Assembly (NCBI GenBank): GCA_031296165.1
Contig: JARLGF010000080.1
Location: 1 to 47,331, forward strand
Source of the DNA: Occallatibacter sp.
GTDB taxonomy: Bacteria > Acidobacteriota > Terriglobia > Terriglobales > Acidobacteriaceae
Direction: 5' to 3'
DNA length: 47,331 nt
Part shown: one piece after another, positions 1-8,173 of the stretch
Position numbering within the stretch: the first letter of the stretch is position 1
How the letters are laid out: every line of letters begins with the position of its first letter
Position numbers and translations under genes: made by a program
The notes under the pieces: model-generated
What the model was told of the DNA's origin: nothing
Seen by the model: only the letters and a program-made list of their open reading frames with translations
The model's database searches: none

Positions 1-2027
1 CGCCAAAGCGGTCCCGCTCCAATCCTCACCGGCTCCCGCGCAGTCCAATCCCCTCCCGCAAATTCCATTTCATAGCCCGGCTCGTCCGGTTCATCCACGG
101 CAATCCCCTCCATCTCGATAGCCGCCTGCGCCTCGTAGTCCACTACGCGCCGCCCCAGTACGACCGCTGCCGCCGCATCGAACAGCCTTCCCAGGCTCGA
201 CGTGAGCGGAGTGTTCACGCACCGCTCAATCATTCTCATGAGTACGCGTGCCTCTTTCTCCGTCGCGCCCAGCAGCGAGAGCGTTTCATTGCACGTCATC
301 TCGAATCCCGCCGCGCTCAAATGACCCAGCGCCATCCGCCACGGCTCCCGGATCGCAGCCTCACCGCCCGGCATCGGCACATAGTCCAGATGCGCAAATC
401 GCTCGAAGCCATCCAGCCGGCTCACCAGCACTTCCCCGCCCCAGATGCGCCCATCCGTTCCGTACCCGGTGCCGTCCAACGCCAGCCCGATCACCTGTCC
501 TTCAAGCCCATGCTCTGCCATGCATCCTGCAACATGCGCGTGATGATGCTGCACTGCGATCAGCCCCACCCCCCGTTCGCGCGCCCACTCCTTCGCCCAT
601 GTCGTCGACAAATACCCCGGATGCAGATCGTGCACCACCGTCTCCGGCTCAATCTCGAAGGTGCGCATCAGGTGCGCGAGCGACTCCTTAAAAAACTCCA
701 GCCCTGTCAGGTTCTCCAGATCCCCCAGGTGCTGGCTCTGATAAATGTGCCGCCCGCGCGCCAGCGCAAACACATTTTTCAAGTGACCACCCACGGCCAG
801 CAGCGGCGGCGCGTCCAGTGGCAACTCCACCCCCAGCGGCACAAATCCCCTTGCCCGCCGGATCAGTTGCGGAGCCCCATCCACCACTGCCACTACCGAG
901 TCGTCGCAGCGCTGCAAAATCTCCCGGTCGTGCAGCAGGAACGCATCCGCAATTTCGCCCAGCCGCGCCTGCGCCTCGTCGTTGTCAATCGTAATCGGCT
1001 CCTCGCTCAGGTTCGCAGAGGTCATCACCAGCGCCCGAATCCGCGCATCGGCAAACAACAGATGCTGCAGCGGCGCATAGGGCAAAAATACGCCCAGCCA
1101 AGGAATCCCCGGAGCCACGCCCGCCGCAATCCCATTGCCTGCGCGCGCCCGCGCCAGCACAATCGGTCGCGCCGAAGTCTGCAGCAGTGCCTCTTCCTCG
1201 CCCGTCAGCGCGCACACTGCCCGCGCCGCTTCCACATCTTTCACCATCACCGCCAGCGGCTTGCCATACCGGTGCTTGCGCTCCCTCAGCCTTTGCACCG
1301 CCGCCTCATTCGTCGCATCAACAGATAAATGAAACCCGCCAATCCCCTTGACAGCCACTATCTTTCCCGCTGCCAGCAGTTGCAGTGTCCGCTGCACTGC
1401 CTCCTCGCCTTGGATCGCCTCGGACTCTGCCGTCTGCAACAGCCAGACCCGCGGCCCGCACTCCCAGCACGCATTCGGTTGCGCATGGAACCGCCTGTTC
1501 CCGGGATCGTCGTACTCCGCCTGGCAGGCCGCGCACATCCTGAACCGCGCCATCGAGGTCTGCGGACGGTCATACGGTATCCGCCGCGTAATCGTGAATC
1601 GCGGCCCGCAATTCGTGCAATTCAAAAACGGATAGCGGTAGCGCCGATCCTTCGGGTCCAGCAACTCCCGCAGGCAATCCGGACAGGTCGCCGCGTCCGC
1701 CGGAATTCCCGTGCTCACCCGCCCCAGAACCTCGCTGGCAACAATCCGGAATTCCGCTTCGCCAAGCGCCGCAGTCTCCCGCACCGCAATCGAGTCAATC
1801 CGCGCCAGCGGCGGAGCCTCCGAGCGCAGCCGCCGCAAGAATGCCTCCACCCTGGCAGCCGGCCCTTCAATCTCGATCGTCACCCCGTCCGTATCGTTGC
1901 CGATAAACCCCGCAAGCCCTTCTTCCTGCGCCAGTCGATACACAAACGGACGGAACCCCACTCCCTGCACCACCCCGCACACCTGCACGGCGCGCCGTTC
2001 GAGTTTTGGTTGTGTCCTGTCAGTCAA
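1..2027 (-). CDS. hypF: Carbamoyltransferase HypF, 3' end cut by window edge
   Basis: HypF makes the cyanide ligands of the [NiFe]-hydrogenase active site from carbamoyl phosphate, in the cytoplasm. The frame is absent from the ORF track because it runs off the window without a stop, but reverse translation is open throughout. In order it shows an acylphosphatase domain (VCGVVQGVGFRPFVY near the N-terminus), two zinc-finger pairs (CPDC with NCTNC, and CAAC with CWEC), a YrdC-like domain (VKGIGGFHLSVDA) and the start of the Kae1-like domain (VQHHHAHVAGCMAEH). I chose the TTG at 2027 because a GAGG lies 7 bases upstream and an in-frame stop lies just before it. About 675 residues are visible; the family is usually 750-800, so roughly 80-120 C-terminal residues are missing. 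It is divergent from the hydrogenase operon it would serve. Confidence 0.93.
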   Translation of the reverse strand, partial: MTDRTQPKLERRAVQVCGVVQGVGFRPFVYRLAQEEGLAGFIGNDTDGVTIEIEGPAARVEAFLRRLRSEAPPLARIDSIAVRETAALGEAEFRIVASEVLGRVSTGIPADAATCPDCLRELLDPKDRRYRYPFLNCTNCGPRFTITRRIPYDRPQTSMARFRMCAACQAEYDDPGNRRFHAQPNACWECGPRVWLLQTAESEAIQGEEAVQRTLQLLAAGKIVAVKGIGGFHLSVDATNEAAVQRLRERKHRYGKPLAVMVKDVEAARAVCALTGEEEALLQTSARPIVLARARAGNGIAAGVAPGIPWLGVFLPYAPLQHLLFADARIRALVMTSANLSEEPITIDNDEAQARLGEIADAFLLHDREILQRCDDSVVAVVDGAPQLIRRARGFVPLGVELPLDAPPLLAVGGHLKNVFALARGRHIYQSQHLGDLENLTGLEFFKESLAHLMRTFEIEPETVVHDLHPGYLSTTWAKEWARERGVGLIAVQHHHAHVAGCMAEHGLEGQVIGLALDGTGYGTDGRIWGGEVLVSRLDGFERFAHLDYVPMPGGEAAIREPWRMALGHLSAAGFEMTCNETLSLLGATEKEARVLMRMIERCVNTPLTSSLGRLFDAAAAVVLGRRVVDYEAQAAIEMEGIAVDEPDEPGYEMEFAGGDWTAREPVRIGAGPLW

Positions 2028-2298
2028 CAGAAGGCCTCATGCCGCAGAGATGCATAGCGCATGATCGCCCATCCACCCTGTCCGCCTCAATAGCTCGCGG
2101 ACGACCCTCAGCGCTGCTCTTGCTCCCGCGCAGACTTGAACAGCAACATTGCGCCGCGCGTAACATGGTCGCGGCTTGGGAACCGCCGGGCAGGTTGCGG
2201 GTGTGCCCGATGCGCGCCGCGGCGGCAAACATAATCGGACTGCGCCACTACGCCAGGATTTCGGTTCCAGTGCAATCGCATGAACGGCTTTTCCACGC

Positions 2299-2312
2299 CT
2301 GTGAGGTCACAG
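2299..2312. promoter_or_regulatory. Palindrome CTGTGA-GG-TCACAG upstream of hypF
   Basis: A perfect 6+6 inverted repeat with a 2-base centre. The half-sites resemble CRP half-sites, but the spacing is 2 rather than 6, so it is not a standard CRP site. It lies about 270 bases upstream of the hypF start. It could bind another dimeric regulator; function is inferred only from symmetry. Confidence 0.3.
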
Positions 2313-2723
2313 CCTGTGGGCAAGGATAATGCGCTTGGCGAGACACGCGAAAAGACAGCATTTTTGAGGCAAAAACGGTATTTTTGGCTAAAAAATGGCC
2401 AAATTGAGGGTATTGCATTACTGATTGGTCAATAGAACGAAATCGTAATCCATTCATTCCAATTCGTTTATTTGAAATGATGTGGTAAAAAATGGGTAAT
2501 TATGGTGGGGGGTGGGGAGGGGACATTGTTTTTTCACCCGTTTCTGGCACCTGAAACACACTCCATTGCCTTCCCAGTATGCGTCGACGGAAGGTAATTT
2601 TTTGCAAACAAGCTTCAGAAAGGCGAAGCGGGGCAGGCCATTCATGCGACTGTCCTGATTTCGGTTCAAGGATTGCCGACAGGTCCACGCTGCCTCATTT
2701 ACAACGTGCAACCCAACTTTCGA

Positions 2724-2739
2724 TGTGAGACTCATCACA
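2724..2739. promoter_or_regulatory. CRP/FNR-family operator TGTGA-N6-TCACA upstream of ech-like operon
   Basis: The sequence TGTGA-GACTCA-TCACA matches the classical CRP consensus in all ten specified positions. Its centre is about 43 bases upstream of the first ech-like start codon. With class II geometry (centre at -41.5), transcription would begin near 2773 and the -10 element would fall at about 2761-2766, where TAGTAT (2762-2767) is seen. Binding is inferred from sequence only. Confidence 0.65.
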
Positions 2740-2761
2740 CTATCAGCCGAGTATCGCATTG

Positions 2762-2767
2762 TAGTAT
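2762..2767 (+). promoter_or_regulatory. Candidate -10 element TAGTAT for ech-like operon
   Basis: TAGTAT matches TATAAT in four of six positions and sits where a class II CRP-dependent promoter using the 2724-2739 operator would place it. The predicted transcript start (about 2773-2774) falls within a base or two of the ATG at 2775. No Shine-Dalgarno sequence is visible, so the mRNA may be leaderless. Confidence 0.45.
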
Positions 2768-2774
2768 TCGGTCC

Positions 2775-5700
2775 ATGATAGTCGCGACCGTACTGATTGC
2801 TCCATGTTCGCTTCTATTGGGCGCCGCACTGCAGATTCTCGTCGCAAGGCTCTGTTCCGCCCGAACCAAAGGAATACTGGCCTTTCTCACCTGTCTACCT
2901 GCGGTTCTCGCTGTTCTGAGCATGGTGCATGGGCTCGAGGCAGGCCAAGCTGTCGAGCTCAATCTGTTGCAGTGGGATGGACCGCTCAACCTCGTTCTTC
3001 ATGTCGACGCGCTCAGTGTTCTCTTTGCGTTCATGGGTTCGGGTCTGGGCGCTCTCGTTCTCCTCTACTCCATCGGATACATGGCGCACGATAAGTCCGC
3101 CACTCGCTTCTACTGCTCGATGCTGATCTTCATCGGCGGCTTCATCGGGCTGGTCTACAGCGCCAACCTCTTCTTCTTCTACCTCTGCTGGGAAGTGATT
3201 GGGCTCTGCTCCTTCAGCTTGGTGGGTTTCTGGTACACCAACCCCGAGGCGGTCGCCGGCGCGCGCAAGGTGCTGTTGATGACCCACATCGCGGGCTACG
3301 GCCTGCTGGCTGCCATCCTGCTCATCTATTTCCGCACCGGCAGCGCTTTGTGGACCGATCCCCATGTTGCCCACAGCTTCACCGGCGGAGTCTTTCTTCT
3401 TATGCTGGTCGCACTGGTGGCCAAGTCCGTACAGGTGCCTTTGCACACCTGGATTCCTGAAGCCATGGCGGCTCCTACCCCGGTAAGCGCTCTGCTGCAC
3501 GCGGCCTGCTATGTAACCTCCGGCGTCTATCTGGCCGCCCGCATGCACAGCTTCGGCGTCTGGCCCGCCGCCTGGGGTGCAACTCTGGTCTGGATAGGCA
3601 CCGTCACCATGGCGGTCGGCGTCATGTACGCCATGGTCCAGACCGATCTGAAACGCATGTTGGCCTTCTCCACGGTGAGCCAGATCGGCTACATGATGAT
3701 GGGCCTCGGCATCGGCACCCCGCTGGCCATTACCGCGGGCCTGCTCCATTGCCTCAATCACGGATTTTTCAAGGGCGGCCTGTTTCTCAACGCCGGCGCG
3801 GTACAGCACGCCGCCGGCACGCGCGACATGAATCTGCTCGGCGGCCTGGCGCAGCGCATGCCGCACACCACGCTCTCCTGGCTCATCGGCGTGGGCAGCA
3901 TGGTGGGTATTCCGCTCATGAGCGGATTCGTCAGCAAATGGATGCTGTACGCAGCGGCGTTGCAGGCCGGCTGGGCCGTACCTGCCATCGTGGCCTGGAT
4001 AGTCAGCCTGGGCACCGTATTCATGTGCGCCAAGGCCACCAGCGCTGTCTTCCTGGGGCCCTTGACTAAGAACACCAAAGACGCCCGAGAGGCCCCGCCC
4101 ACCATGCTGTGGGGCATGGGACTGATGGCCGCTGGCAACATTGTTCTGGGCATTGCGCCGCAGTTGGCCGTCAACTACTTCCTCAATCCCATCCTCGGCG
4201 CGCTGGGGCTGGGCGCCGGTGTACATATGACCTGGTTCGGGCTGTTTGCCGATGCCGGCAGTTTCTCCACAACCGGCGGCCTGGTGCTGGCTCTGGTCTC
4301 GCTCGTCCTGGGCGGTCTCATCTACGCCATTGCCTATGTCGAGCGTCCTGCCGCAGTTACGGGCGGCGCGGCGCTGGTGGGCGCTGGCGAAGGGCCTACG
4401 GATGGGTCTTTGTCCGCGGGGTGGGGCTCTGACAGCGGAATCTTTACAGGTGGAGAGCCCATATCCGACCAGGGAAGACTCACCGCAGGCGATTTCTCCG
4501 ACATCTTCCTGCAAAACTGGCATGAGTTCTTTCGCTGGTCCAATGTGGACCGCGTCTATCTCGGCATCTGGAGCGGATTACTGGCTGCTTCCCGCCTTCT
4601 CGCCGTGGTTGTCTCCTGGCTGGAGCAGCGCGCCGCAGTCCTCATCGTTGCGCTGGCGGCGGCCCTGCTGCTTGGCATTCGCTGGCTTGCCCCTCCACTG
4701 GTGAGCACCGGATCCTTTGCCTCCCCTCTCGTGCCTGCCCTGCTGGTTGCGGCTTGCTCTGTAGCTGCGGGCGCATTGATCCTGGCCGCTCTCGCCCACT
4801 CTGCCTGGCGCCGCCTGGCGCCGCTGATGATTCTGGCCAGTGTGGCCACCGTTGCCGGCCTCTCCGTCTCCGGTCCATGGACGCGTCTCTGGCTTTTGGA
4901 AGTGGGCGCGCTGCTCACCGTCCCGCTAATCTGGCAAAGCGCGCGCACACGCGCCACAAAGCTGGCCTACCTCGCCGTGGTCCTCATCTCGGCTTTGTCT
5001 CTCATCTCCAGCCACATGCTGATGGAGCGCGGACAGGCGGACTGGTCGCGCGCGCTGCTGCTCACCAGCCTCTGCGTCAAGCTGGCCGCGGTTCCGCTCT
5101 TCTTCTGGCTGCTCCGGCTGGCCGATGAACTCCCCGCCCTGGTTCTCGGCTTCATCGTTGCCGTCGTCGATATGGCGGCGTTTGGCGAACTCTACGCCAT
5201 CGCGCAGTATTCTCCGGCTTCGCTTACTCCCCAGGGACTCCTGTTGGGTGCAGCCGCGGCCACTTCGTTCCTCGCCGCTCTCCTCATGCTCTCGCAGCGC
5301 AGCCTCAAGCGCCTGCTGGTTCTCTCCACCGTTGAAGACATAGGCTTCCTTTTGCTCGGGCTCGCCTCCGCCAGTGCTCTGGGAATCGCAGGCGTGCTCT
5401 TTGCCGCCGCCACGCATGCTCTGGCCAAGGCTCTTCTCTTCGCCTGTCTCAGCGGCCCTGAGGCAGCGGGCGCGCTTGACGGCGAGCACACGTGCCTCAT
5501 CGTCCGCTATCCCGTTAGTGCCTTCGGTTTCCTGTTCGGCATGTTGGCCATGCTGGGCATTCCGCCCACGCTCGGCTACCTCGGCCGCTGGAGACTTTAT
5601 GAAACCGCCTTGCAGATCAATCCTCTCCTCCTGGCGGTTTTCATCCTCTCTTCCGTCTTTGCTCTGATCGCATATGTCCTGGCTTTGTCGCGCGTATGGT

Positions 5701-5870
5701 GGGGCCCGCCGCACCAAGGCCAAGCTCACCAGCTTGATGCGCCGCCTCCGCCGCATCCCCTCAAGGAACCGCTTTTGTTGCGGACCACCATCGTTGCCCT
5801 GGTGGTGATGCTGCTCGTTGCCGGCATATGGCCGAACACACTGCAAATGCTGCAATGGGGGCGTCCATGA
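2775..5870 (+). CDS. Ech/Hyf-type hydrogenase antiporter subunit with two antiporter-like modules
   Basis: Membrane ion-translocating subunit of a group 4 [NiFe]-hydrogenase, related to EchA, HyfB and NuoL. The first module (about residues 1-560) has the NuoL signatures: a TM5 glutamate in CWEVIGLCS (Glu140), a lysine in AKSVQVPLHTWIPEAMAAPT (Lys217), and DLKRMLAFSTVSQIGYMMMG. A soluble glycine-rich loop follows, then a NuoL-like end (NVDRVYLGIWSGLLAASRLL). The second module (about 640-1031) repeats antiporter features: Lys769 in CVKLAAVPLFFWLLR and SLKRLLVLSTVEDIGFLLLG. At 1031 residues it is far longer than single-module NuoL or EchA (about 600-660). I chose ATG 2775 over the track start at 2673 because it begins directly with a transmembrane segment and sits downstream of the putative promoter. 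It overlaps the next gene by ATGA. Confidence 0.88.
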   Translation: MIVATVLIAPCSLLLGAALQILVARLCSARTKGILAFLTCLPAVLAVLSMVHGLEAGQAVELNLLQWDGPLNLVLHVDALSVLFAFMGSGLGALVLLYSIGYMAHDKSATRFYCSMLIFIGGFIGLVYSANLFFFYLCWEVIGLCSFSLVGFWYTNPEAVAGARKVLLMTHIAGYGLLAAILLIYFRTGSALWTDPHVAHSFTGGVFLLMLVALVAKSVQVPLHTWIPEAMAAPTPVSALLHAACYVTSGVYLAARMHSFGVWPAAWGATLVWIGTVTMAVGVMYAMVQTDLKRMLAFSTVSQIGYMMMGLGIGTPLAITAGLLHCLNHGFFKGGLFLNAGAVQHAAGTRDMNLLGGLAQRMPHTTLSWLIGVGSMVGIPLMSGFVSKWMLYAAALQAGWAVPAIVAWIVSLGTVFMCAKATSAVFLGPLTKNTKDAREAPPTMLWGMGLMAAGNIVLGIAPQLAVNYFLNPILGALGLGAGVHMTWFGLFADAGSFSTTGGLVLALVSLVLGGLIYAIAYVERPAAVTGGAALVGAGEGPTDGSLSAGWGSDSGIFTGGEPISDQGRLTAGDFSDIFLQNWHEFFRWSNVDRVYLGIWSGLLAASRLLAVVVSWLEQRAAVLIVALAAALLLGIRWLAPPLVSTGSFASPLVPALLVAACSVAAGALILAALAHSAWRRLAPLMILASVATVAGLSVSGPWTRLWLLEVGALLTVPLIWQSARTRATKLAYLAVVLISALSLISSHMLMERGQADWSRALLLTSLCVKLAAVPLFFWLLRLADELPALVLGFIVAVVDMAAFGELYAIAQYSPASLTPQGLLLGAAAATSFLAALLMLSQRSLKRLLVLSTVEDIGFLLLGLASASALGIAGVLFAAATHALAKALLFACLSGPEAAGALDGEHTCLIVRYPVSAFGFLFGMLAMLGIPPTLGYLGRWRLYETALQINPLLLAVFILSSVFALIAYVLALSRVWWGPPHQGQAHQLDAPPPPHPLKEPLLLRTTIVALVVMLLVAGIWPNTLQMLQWGRP

Positions 5871-6436
5871 ACCTCTGGAATCGATTGATGTGCTTCAGCC
5901 GCCGACGCAGTCCCTGGCTCTTCCATATGAATTCGGGCAGTTGCAACGGCTGCGACATCGAACTGATAGCCAGCCTAACCCCGCGCTACGATGCCGAGCA
6001 GTTGGGCGTGCGCCTGGAGGGCAGCCCACGCCACGCCGACATTCTCTGCATCACCGGCCCGGTCACTCGCAACTCCGTCCAGGCCATCAAAACCGTCTAC
6101 GGCCAGGTCTGCGGGCCTAAGGCCGTGGTCGCCATCGGCTCCTGTCCGGCCACAACCAATGTCTTCATTGACAGCCGCACCCTCGACGGGCCGCTCAACC
6201 GGCACCTTCCCGTCGATGTCTTTGTGCCCGGCTGCCCGCCCCGTCCCGACGCCATCATCCAGGGCATCGCCGCGGCCGCCGGCATCCTGGCCGAAAGAGC
6301 CGCAAAAAGATGGCCCGCGGAATCCGTCATGGTGCCTATGGCCGATCCGGAAAGCGCCTGCGATTGTACAAAATGCGATTGCACAAAAGAGGACAAATCC
6401 TCAGCCGATACCCCGGCCCGTGAGGTGCAGCCATGA
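5867..6436 (+). CDS. echC: Group 4 [NiFe]-hydrogenase small subunit (EchC/NuoB-like)
   Basis: Carries the proximal [4Fe-4S] cluster that passes electrons to the NiFe site. The NuoB-type ligands are all present: Cys26 and Cys29 (SGSCNGCDIE), Cys93 (IGSCPATTN) and Cys123 (VPGCPPRPDA). The start at 5867 gives 189 residues and an ATGA overlap with the preceding stop, with a G-rich ribosome binding site upstream; the track start at 5828 would add 13 residues lying inside the upstream gene. The C-terminal tail beyond the conserved fold is odd: it carries two tandem CDCTK units (residues 165-174), encoded by a 15-base tandem duplication. The name is by analogy with Ech; HyfI or MbhJ would be equally close. 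Confidence 0.88.
   Translation: MNLWNRLMCFSRRRSPWLFHMNSGSCNGCDIELIASLTPRYDAEQLGVRLEGSPRHADILCITGPVTRNSVQAIKTVYGQVCGPKAVVAIGSCPATTNVFIDSRTLDGPLNRHLPVDVFVPGCPPRPDAIIQGIAAAAGILAERAAKRWPAESVMVPMADPESACDCTKCDCTKEDKSSADTPAREVQP
6359..6388 (+). repeat. Tandem 15-bp repeat encoding CDCTK-CDCTK in the small-subunit tail
   Basis: Two adjacent 15-base units, TGCGATTGTACAAAA and TGCGATTGCACAAAA, differ at one base (14 of 15 identical) and are in frame. They add four cysteines, two per unit, to the end of the small subunit. This suggests a recent slip duplication; a metal-binding or redox role is conjecture. Confidence 0.85.
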
Positions 6437-7347
6437 ATCTCACCACTGCCCTTGCTCGTCTTCTCATCTTTCCCGGGCTCCTCTTCGCCGTACCCTTCGC
6501 CTGGTTCTTCCTCTGGGTGGAACGCAAATCCGTGGCTCTGATGCAGGGCCGCATAGGTCCGCCTTTCATGCAGCCCTTCTTCGACTTCATCAAGCTGCTG
6601 GGCAAAACCACCCCTCCCCGCCGTGGAGTAAGCGGCCTTCTGATGAAGACCTGGCCGCTGCTTGCGGTATCGACAGCGGGCGGCGCGGTTGGCCTTCTCC
6701 CCGTCCTGCCTTCCTCTGGAGGTTTCGAGGGCGACCTCATCCTGCTCCTGGCCCTGCTTGAAGTTCCCTCCATGTGCATCATCGCCGCCGGCTTCTCCTC
6801 GCGCTCCATTTTCGGTGAAATCGGCTCCGCGCGCGAAGCCGTCCTCAGCGTCTCCTATAACGTGGTCTTCCTTCTGGCCATCGTTTCCATCGCCGCCTCG
6901 CAGCACACCTTCCGTCTTGAAGCTCTGGCCCACCTGCCCGCCTCGCCCATGCTGATTCTGGCGGTCGTGGCCATTCTGGTTTGCCTCCCCGCCAAGCTGC
7001 ATATCAATCCCTTCTCGCTGCCCAACGCCGAGCAGGAAATCTACTCCGGCCCCATCACCGAATACGCCGGGCCGGAACTGGCCATGTGGGAGCTCTCCCA
7101 TGGGCTGGAGTGGGTAGCCGCCACTGGCCTGGTGGCCACGCTCATCGCTCCCCACTTTACTGCCGTATGGCTTGCTGTCCTGGCCTTCGTCGTGCTCTCC
7201 TTTGGCGTCGTCCTGCTGTTGTCGGTCACCGCGGCAGCCACGGCGCGCTTGCAGATCGATACCACGGTGCGCTTTTACTGGCAATGCACGCTGATCTTCG
7301 CGGTTCTGGCCATATCGTCCGCGCTCTTCATGAGGTTCCGGTCATGA
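6433..7347 (+). CDS. echB: Group 4 hydrogenase membrane anchor (EchB/NuoH-like)
   Basis: NuoH/HyfC-family integral membrane subunit that anchors the soluble arm to the antiporter module and forms the quinone-site-like interface. The diagnostic loop ERKSVALMQGRIGPP is near residues 30-45, followed by QPFFDFIKLLGK. A second conserved stretch, EIYSGPITEYAGPELAMWEL, is present, and about eight hydrophobic segments span 304 residues, the usual length for this subunit in hydrogenases. The start codon overlaps the preceding stop as ATGA, and the stop overlaps the next start in the same way, so translation is probably coupled along the operon. Confidence 0.9.
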   Translation: MNLTTALARLLIFPGLLFAVPFAWFFLWVERKSVALMQGRIGPPFMQPFFDFIKLLGKTTPPRRGVSGLLMKTWPLLAVSTAGGAVGLLPVLPSSGGFEGDLILLLALLEVPSMCIIAAGFSSRSIFGEIGSAREAVLSVSYNVVFLLAIVSIAASQHTFRLEALAHLPASPMLILAVVAILVCLPAKLHINPFSLPNAEQEIYSGPITEYAGPELAMWELSHGLEWVAATGLVATLIAPHFTAVWLAVLAFVVLSFGVVLLLSVTAAATARLQIDTTVRFYWQCTLIFAVLAISSALFMRFRS

Positions 7348-7769
7348 ACATTCTCTCCATGCTGTGGAAGAACCTGTGGGGCGGCTCCCGGACCATGCTC
7401 TTTCCCGCGCGGCCCAAGGTAACCAGGGGCTACCGCGGTCTGGTGCAGTTCAATCCCGACCTCTGCACCGGCTGCGCCATCTGCCGCTTCCGCTGCACCG
7501 CGCGCGCCATCTCCTTTACCAGCGCCAAGGGCACTTACACCTGGAGCTACGATCCCGGCCACTGCACCTTCTGCGGTCGCTGCGTGGAAGGCTGCAAAAC
7601 CCATGCGCTGAGCCAGGAAGCTGCCTGTCCGCCGGTTTATCTCACCATCGGCTCGTTGAAGAACTCTTACACCCTGGTCCGCAAGCCGCCTGCCCCCAGA
7701 CCGGCCTCTGAAGTTCCGTCCGCGGCCGGCAGCACGCCCGCGGAATCTGCCCCTGGAGGTGCGCAATGA
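7344..7769 (+). CDS. echF: Group 4 hydrogenase 2x[4Fe-4S] subunit (EchF/NuoI-like)
   Basis: Electron-transfer subunit expected to accept electrons from reduced ferredoxin. Two CxxCxxCxxxC motifs are visible: Cys41/44/47/51 (CTGCAICRFRC) and Cys74/77/80/84 (CTFCGRCVEGC). Neither final cysteine is followed by the usual proline. The N-terminus starts with a short amphipathic stretch, and the C-terminal 30 residues are Pro/Ala/Ser-rich. I chose ATG 7344 over the track start at 6981 because it makes an ATGA overlap with the NuoH-like gene and gives a normal 141-residue protein. The track version would read through the upstream gene in another frame. Confidence 0.9.
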   Translation: MNILSMLWKNLWGGSRTMLFPARPKVTRGYRGLVQFNPDLCTGCAICRFRCTARAISFTSAKGTYTWSYDPGHCTFCGRCVEGCKTHALSQEAACPPVYLTIGSLKNSYTLVRKPPAPRPASEVPSAAGSTPAESAPGGAQ

Positions 7770-8173
7770 CCTCGCTTGAATCCATACCGGAGACATTGGG
7801 AATCACCGCTCCCCTGGTCCTGAAGGGCGGCGTCCACTGGCTTGAGCCCGGCGTCATGACGGTGCGCGAACTCGCCGCGTCCATGAACGCTCTCCAGGCC
7901 CGCTTCATCACCATCACCGCCTACCAGTTGCCCCACGACGAAGGCTTTCGCCTGGAGTACCACTGGGATCTGGGCGGCCAGTTGCTGGGCTTTCCCTTTG
8001 TCCTTGCCGGCAACTCCATCGACAGCATCTACGACCTATGCGAGGCCGTGGACTGGATTGAGCGCGAAATTCACGAAGGCTTCGCCATCGATTTTCTGGG
8101 GCGCACATACGAGCCGCTGCTTTTGCGTCAGGGAGACACGCCGGGAGTAAACCTGCGCGAGGAGGTCAAATGA
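7766..8173 (+). CDS. echD: Group 4 hydrogenase NuoC-like subunit (EchD-like)
   Basis: A 135-residue protein of the NuoC 30-kDa/EchD family, which packs against the large subunit. The central part (FITITAYQLPHDEGFRLEYH) followed by DLCEAVDWIEREIHEGFAIDF resembles the conserved NuoC region with its PSA-type acidic helix. It is separate from the large subunit, as in Ech, whereas HycE and HyfG have it fused. ATGA overlaps occur at both ends. The family is divergent, so the assignment relies partly on its position between the ferredoxin-like and large subunits. Confidence 0.8.
   Translation: MTSLESIPETLGITAPLVLKGGVHWLEPGVMTVRELAASMNALQARFITITAYQLPHDEGFRLEYHWDLGGQLLGFPFVLAGNSIDSIYDLCEAVDWIEREIHEGFAIDFLGRTYEPLLLRQGDTPGVNLREEVK

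Larger units (their letters stand above)
2028..2774. other. Intergenic region between hypF and the ech-like operon
   Basis: This 747-base divergent spacer holds no convincing gene. The ORFs drawn across it lack ribosome binding sites and recognisable domains. It is AT-richer than its surroundings around 2340-2500, carries a G-rich run near 2507-2522, a perfect palindrome at 2299-2312, and a CRP-type operator with a -10-like hexamer just before the first ech gene. It presumably holds promoters in both directions. Confidence 0.8.

Noticed and set aside
321-2057. Long plus-strand ORFs at the window start
   Set aside because: They are shadows of hypF on the minus strand, which the ORF track omitted because hypF has no stop in the window.
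2299-2312. Palindrome near hypF as a fourth CRP site
   Set aside because: Half-sites match but the spacer is 2 bases, not 6, so it cannot be a standard CRP site. It is kept only as a low-confidence palindrome.
2505-2522. G-rich run resembling a G-quadruplex
   Set aside because: Only three runs of four or more G are present and there is no link to a gene start; base composition alone can explain it.
2454-2759. 101-residue minus-strand ORF before the ech-like operon
   Set aside because: It runs through the CRP-type operator and the G-rich run and has no family resemblance.
2895-4523. 542-residue minus-strand ORF opposite the antiporter gene
   Set aside because: It is antisense to a clear membrane protein and has a low-complexity Gly/Glu/His-rich translation.
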